In this document: piece by piece, positions 58,412 through 64,000 of the stretch
Layout of the letters: each line of letters begins with the position of its first letter
Numbering within the stretch: the stretch's first letter is position 1
Origin: Ganoderma boninense
Taxonomy: Eukaryota > Basidiomycota > Agaricomycetes > Polyporales > Polyporaceae
Assembly (NCBI GenBank): GCA_002900995.3
Contig: CM035312.1
Span: 3,740,602 to 3,804,601, forward strand
Reading direction: 5' to 3'
Length of the DNA stretch: 64,000 nucleotides
Translations under genes and position numbers: made by a program
Notes under the pieces: generated by a model
The model's database searches: none
Told to the model about the DNA's origin: nothing
What the model saw: the letters and a program-made list of their open reading frames with translations, nothing else

Positions 58412-61400
58412 GGGGGAGGCTGTGGGGGCAGAGGGCGGGGGAGGGGGTGGGGAGATGGAGGGGAGTGAGCAAGGGGCCATGGCTGGGTGCAGGACTATTT
58501 AGGCGGGAGAGGAGGAGGACCGCCGCCGAGTAAAGGCAAGGCTGAGCGAGATCTGATTCAAAGGCCAATTGCAAGGCGCATCTCTCTCGCCCCCGCCGTC
58601 CTCCTCCTCCCCTCCCCCTACTCGGCTTCTCCCGCCCCCCATCACAGATCCCCCATCTTCCTCGGCTTTTCCCCGATTCCTCTTCTGCGCGGACCCCAGA
58701 CACCCCGCACCAGATTCTCCTCGAGATCAGCACCCTGCGCGTGGACGGGTTCCCACCGGCAAGCTTGAGCTTGTCGTCGACGATGCGCACCATCGCGGAC
58801 GACCCTCGTGGCCCAGTAAAATAGGCTTGAGTGGGAAGGTCCGATGCTGCACGGACTTCTGGCTCGGCTGCGTGGAGGAGCGCGTTGGCTGAAGAGGCTC
58901 GCTGCCGGGATGCAGGCCAAGGGCCTTGTTCCGCCACATATCCTCGCGGGCCGCGCTCTCCGCCACCGTGGCGTATGAGTTTTGGGCGGCGTGGTGCGAG
59001 CTGGATGGATGAGGGCTGCAGCTGTGCATGCCCATGTATTGCTTGTCGCTCTTACAGGGCTTGTGTGTGTATTATGCGCATCTCACGCTCCAGCGCGTCG
59101 TATCGTCGCCTTCACTCCGCTGCATAGTAGACTGGACCCGGTCTCCACGCTGCCGGTATCCTCGACCTCACGCTCGCTGCCCATCCTCGGGCAACTTTCA
59201 GGAAACAAGGATCCCCGCTCTCGTCCTGGCTTACCTCCGACTCGCTCCGATGCTCTTCCCTTCCAGCCCTCGGACCACCTTCCGTCTGTCCTCATGCCGA
59301 TCGTATCTGGAGGCCTCGTCGTCGAATGCTGGCCGAAACACCCGACTCTTCGCCCATTCATTCGCCCCATCTGGCCTTCTTCACCTGCAGCTGCCGTTCG
59401 CACTCCGCTCCGCCATCCGTGTCGGCCATGCCGTGGCGCGCAAATAAAATGGCTAAAGAGGGGGAGGATACATAAGTGGAGTGAGCATCGACCGGTAAAT
59501 TGGCGTGAAGGATGATGAGTATCGTCGATTGATCGTCCTGCGTTTTCGATCAGGGTCCGGCGATGTCCGGCGCCCATCCGGCAACTTCCTGGTGGCTGAG
59601 GCGCGCGAGGACCCTTTCACGTCTTGTCCAGCTGCCATCGTCGACCGCGTCGGTCTGCTCGTCGTGGATGGCTTCCCGATGCTGGAAATGGACGCGTACG
59701 TTTTGCCTTCTAGATCTGTGCGGATTGGAAGGTGCTGCGAGCATGCGATGGTTCTTCTCGCTGCTTCTTGGTCTATGCCCGCTCGGTAAGTTCCCCTGCG
59801 CATCCTTCTCCTCCGCGTTCCGCCTTTCCAGCCTATTCCTGGTCTGTGCTGTCGGGGTCTCCCGTCGCCACGTATGTACCCGTCTACCTCATCTCTTTCT
59901 CTACTCACCATCGTCACAATCTAGGTTCCCACTCCGACCGCTTTCGGTCTGCTTCAGCGTCTTCAAGCTCGAGCTTGCTGCTCTCGTGTTCGAATCCAGT
60001 CCCAGCTGACGGTCAAGCCAGGCTGCGTCGCCCCCAATGGGCCACTCCCACTTCAACACGTTCACGTCTGTACATCCCCATCCTCATCGTCCTCCTCCCA
60101 CCTGCATCGCGGATGATCCAAGCTCGACGCCGCTCTCCGCCCGCGGCAGTAACCCTCCCCCTCGACATCGTCACTCCGACGCTTCTGTCTTCAAAACCGA
60201 GCACTCTTTCAAATCCAGCTCCCCCCCTTCTCTCGCAAAAACTCGTACCACCCACCCGATCCGGACCCCCGACCTTGCTTCACGTCCATCAGCCCTCCCT
60301 CCGCCGTTCTCCATCCGCGCAGCGAGGCCGAGCGGGACCCCGAACCGCGCTCTTCCCTGACGTCCCCAACTTGACCTCCGCGCACGACACGCTGCACCGC
60401 TAAACGCCAGCTCCGCGGCACACGACCACCCCCTGCGATCCGGTTCTATGCCTAAATGCGCTCCGCAGCGCGCCCGATTGCCCGTTCGAGCAGGTATGCG
60501 TGGGTCCTGCGGTCTCCGTGAGCGTCCTGCCCCATATGCTGCTTTAATTTCGGCACTTATGGAAGTACTGGCCGTGTTGTGCGGGCGTCCGTTATGGGTC
60601 CAGGCGTCGCGGAGATGCCCGGCCCACAGCATTAGTGCTATTCCAATGCTGCTGAGTGCTGCTGCTCGACGTCACCAGTTGCGCACTGCAAGGGTAAGCA
60701 TGGCATCTGCCGGCGGCGCGCATGTGCTCGTCCCCCCGTGCTCGCTCTTTTTTTCCATCCGCATAACCCCGCGAGGTCCTTCGGACAGAGCGCAATGGTG
60801 AGCGCGCGGTTCATCCTCGTTGCTCATGGTCAATTGTCGGATCACGTAAGCTTGAATTGGTCGGGTCGAACCAATGGCATGCCTCGTCGAATACACACAC
60901 ACGTACTTATCGCGTGTGCACTGAACGAGTGTTGAATATGCAATTGGCGCTGACCATCGTTTCCAGAACCAACTTCGAGATCAGCTCGCGCACTCCGCCA
61001 CGAAATGTCCCACCCTGTCCGTCCGGCAACCGGGATTCCTCTTGGACGTCGCCAAGAGAGCTCCATCCCCCCGCCCACGCCCAGTGCCCGAAGGCATGCC
61101 GACGAGTCGCCGTCGTCGAGCCTCGAGCTCGAGCCCTTGGACGGGCGTGGCGTGGTCCCAGGCGCACAGGGGCCGCGAGCGCGGACAGGTGGGCGGAGTG
61201 GAGAGGCATACGTATACGTACGGGGCAGTCCGAGCCCGAGCAGCTTCTGTCCGCCACACGGCAGAAGACAAGAAGCGTCGGTGGAGGCGCCACGGAATCC
61301 AAACAAATCGCCTGCTGCTGTCCCCGACCGGCCAGCCGCCAACTGACGCTCGCGGACGTGCGATCTGACGCAAAGAAACGCAACGAGTCCGGCCCAGAAA

Positions 61401-63999
61401 TCCAGAAATCGGGACATCGAGACTCTCCAGAATTCTGCGCGCTTATGGAGATACGTACACCGGGTTCGCCATTACTTCACCAACTATTGTGGACGGGCGC
61501 TCAGTCTGCGCGTGCTTATTCCTTTTTTTCTTCTTGTGAAGACAGAGCGGCCGCCCGCGAAGCCTCCACCGCGGGATCAAGCATCATGCGGCTTGGGCTG
61601 GACGAATCAGGTCTGTGCCAGGACCAGTGCCGTCGGTGCCCGGATCCGGACTCGGCGTCGCGATCTTCCGAGTCCGCTGGTGTTGGCGAGTTCCAAAGTC
61701 GAGAGGCCAGAGGCGAGGAACGACCAGTCGCAAGCCGCCTCGGCCAACGTCGGTCGCCCACGGCGTTGACGACGGGATGGCAGCGGAAGAGTGTTCGTGC
61801 GCCGCATCCACCCGCGTTATCCCAGGCCCTTCAACTTCGGAGTTGGCTCACAGAAGCCCTCGTCTCGCGACACACCCACACTTTTCCAGCGTCGGAGATG
61901 CGCCCTGTCGTTGTTGTGACTACAGGTAAGTGCCGGCCACCCATGTCATAATGCACTCATGCTCAGGCATCCCCCGCGACGCATACATAGACCAACCCCG
62001 CACGCTAAACATAGCATATGTCCATGATGCGCGGGCGGAATAATATTTCAGGCGCTGCGGGACGAGCGTATGACCCCTTCGCACAGGTTCTCGTCGGAGT
62101 TCGCGCCCACATCAACGACAGAAGGCGAAGTGCTGCCATTACATACACCCTGCACACACCCCGACGCCTTCTCGGGGCGCTACGGAGCCAGGACGCCTCC
62201 GTTCGTCCACTTCGCAGACAGCTTGTTGCCTCGCGGCAGATGCCCGCGGAGTCTGGCCTCGTTCGCAACGACCATGACCAACGAGAAACCGCGGCGGACT
62301 TTGCCTCTGCACTCCAGCCCTCACGAGCGCCTTGCCTTGCGCCGCGAGAGCAAGTCCCACACGGCCAACCACGTCTGCCTTTCGGACAGATCATTGCGAT
62401 TTCGCCCTTGCCCCACCATCGTGGCCCTGCTCACCCCACAGGCTGGCTCTATCGTGCCCGGCGGCCAGCGTGTCGACACCCCGGACGTTCCTCTCCCTGA
62501 TCTGCACTCCGCGCTCCGCGCCGCATGCTACGACGCCTCGCGGACCGTTGCTCGGAGCGAACGCGGGCCAACGTTGTCCGCCTGAAACGGAAATGGCATC
62601 GTTATCTCCCTCCCCGCCCGTCCATCCTCCCCGTGGCGGAAACCGCAACTTTCGTCAAAGCTGCTCGTTTTCCAAAGACGATCCAACCACTCCGTGGCCC
62701 GGCTGCAGGTGTGCCTTCCCCGCGTGGACTGTTTCGCCGAACTATGGCGTCGGATCCTTTATTTCTGCGCACCAGTCACCAGCGGACCCATGACCCTCGT
62801 CCGACTTCGGCTCGGGCGCCGGCTCCTCTGGGACACACACCCGCCTAAACTGTCGTGTCTTGTGTCTTGGTCTTGTGTTCTGCGCTGTGTCTTCCTTTTT
62901 TTTTTATCGCTGGATACGCCGTCGATGCTGGAAGTCACAGGCGGAGTGGCTGATCGGCTTCTTGTGTGGCGTCGCATCCTGGCTGTCTCTGCGGTCGTGA
63001 CGTGCGACCGCTGCCATGTCCCACGGCGGCGGCCTGCAGCGAGCATTTCTGGCCAGGTATGTGCTTGCCCATTGGCGGGCGCGCCGCGTTCCTCTCACGT
63101 CCGGGCGTAATAACTGACGTCATATTTGCTGTCTCGTCTCAGGCGCGTTGAAAACCCCGACGTCTGTGGAGGCTTGGACGAGGTCCTTTTCGGGCGTCGG
63201 CCACACGACGACGCTGCCCCTACTTCTCCGAGCTCGCTTCCGGTGTCGGGTTCTGCACGGTCCCCGATTCCCTGACGCTAAACTGACGCTAGCATTACCT
63301 TCAGCCTTCAGCGACTACAGATGCCGCAGCCACGTTGCGGGGCCTATTCCTCTGCTGCTTCTCGCTCGGGACTTACCACATCTGACTCTCCCCGGGCTTG
63401 GTCCTGCTTGGCCACCGCTGTCTGTGCTTCTTTCTCGGCCGCTACCCCCAGCAGCCCGCGCAGGACGTGCAGACTCGTCCAAAGTTCGCAACGTCTATCC
63501 GGATCCTCCCTTCCCAGCCCTCCCCGTGACCCTCCTAACACCGCCATCATCCAGTCCTCGTGCCCCAAAGCCGGCCACAGTGCTGCCTCTTATGTCCCTG
63601 CGAACCGATCGCCGTCCGTCGTCCAGCCAGGCCCAGGAACCCCCATGCCGACATATCGCCCTCGTCCATCGTACCCGCCTCTCCCCAAATCTCATCCGCC
63701 TCTCCCCCTTTACCTGCCGCCACGTCGCATTCGGGGTTCTTGCGAGCGTTAGCATTGGCATTAGCATCCGCCGGCCTCATGGTGGCTGGCGCTTCCTAGA
63801 TCGTCGCGGGTCCGGTGGTCTGCGCTTCCATTCGCGACCACCAGCACTACATACTACTAGCACCCGCAGGCTGCTGTTGCTGCAGGGTTTAAATTTGCGC
63901 GAAGCGTGCTGCGTCCCCAGCCGGCGTGGCGCCAGCCACCGACCGTCTGCTGTATTTACAACGCTCTCCGGCTGCGTGCTGTGGCAGCGTGGCTCTCTC
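58412..63999. other. Last 5.6 kb: no gene identified
   Basis: On the minus strand at 58.75-59.03 kb some protein-like text is readable in shifting frames (NSYATVAESAAREDMWRNKA, then SDLPTQAYFTG, then MVRIVDDKLKLAG). It could be the broken start of a nuclear-encoded mitochondrial protein, but I cannot name it. From 59.5 to 63.9 kb plus-strand frames of 100-360 codons overlap minus frames of similar length and are Ser/Arg/Pro-rich, as expected by chance in GC-rich DNA. Donor-like gtacgt sites at 59697 and 63057 could belong to an unrecognised spliced gene. No transposon ends or RNA genes were seen. Confidence 0.4.
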
Positions 64000-64000
64000 C

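Noticed and set aside
60857..61951. 364-codon plus frame near the right end
   Set aside because: Low-complexity Arg/Ser/Pro composition, overlapped by several minus frames, no motif; not reported as a gene.

Overview
This window is nuclear DNA of a filamentous basidiomycete, most probably an Agaricomycete (mushroom or bracket fungus). The reasons are GC-rich sequence, genes cut by many 45-85 nt GT-AG introns, fungal-specific kinases (FunK1), mushroom-type BTB proteins, a fungal siderophore transporter and a eukaryotic ribosomal protein gene. Nothing bacterial, viral or CRISPR-like was seen. Several coordinates rest on hand-made splice models, and the introns I used are stated in the entries.

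Left part (1-12 kb): an unidentified multi-exon gene, then an AT-rich insertion of about 0.87 kb flanked by 42-bp direct repeats and carrying a tRNA-like A-box/B-box pair. Next come a FunK1 kinase gene (4.48-7.12 kb), a short dispersed repeat, a broken BTB fragment and a truncated FunK1 relic (10.6-11.8 kb). Middle-left (11.9-27.2 kb): a small helical protein, ribosomal protein eL8, a 6-kb stretch without recognisable genes, two small genes, tRNA-Glu(CTC), a coiled-coil/proline-histidine-rich gene with several frame breaks, and an 11-exon membrane protein gene with a signal peptide and a single main transmembrane helix.

Middle-right (27.4-42.8 kb): a second FunK1 copy in inverted orientation to the first, inside a segmental duplication that also includes the upstream flank and a downstream repeat. 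It is followed by a BTB pseudogene, a large membrane-anchored amidohydrolase with an 811-nt intron, and a siderophore-iron transporter. The transporter is preceded by two perfect ATCWGATAA sites, the known target of fungal iron-responsive GATA repressors. Right part (42.8-64 kb): an unidentified serine/threonine/proline-rich gene, a 6.7-kb gene-poor stretch, a CIR-N/LENG1-like splicing-associated protein, a TA-flanked inverted-repeat element, a cyclophilin, and a last 5.6 kb where nothing could be identified.

The genes do not form an obvious pathway cluster. The feature most worth a second look is the family of three FunK1 copies. The two long ones keep the ATP-binding lysine, the alpha-C glutamate and the DFG-type aspartate, yet both have HRN in place of the catalytic HRD, written with different Asn codons. 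Small exons (9, 23 and 24 nt), a GC-AG intron and an iron-regulatory promoter are further well-supported observations.
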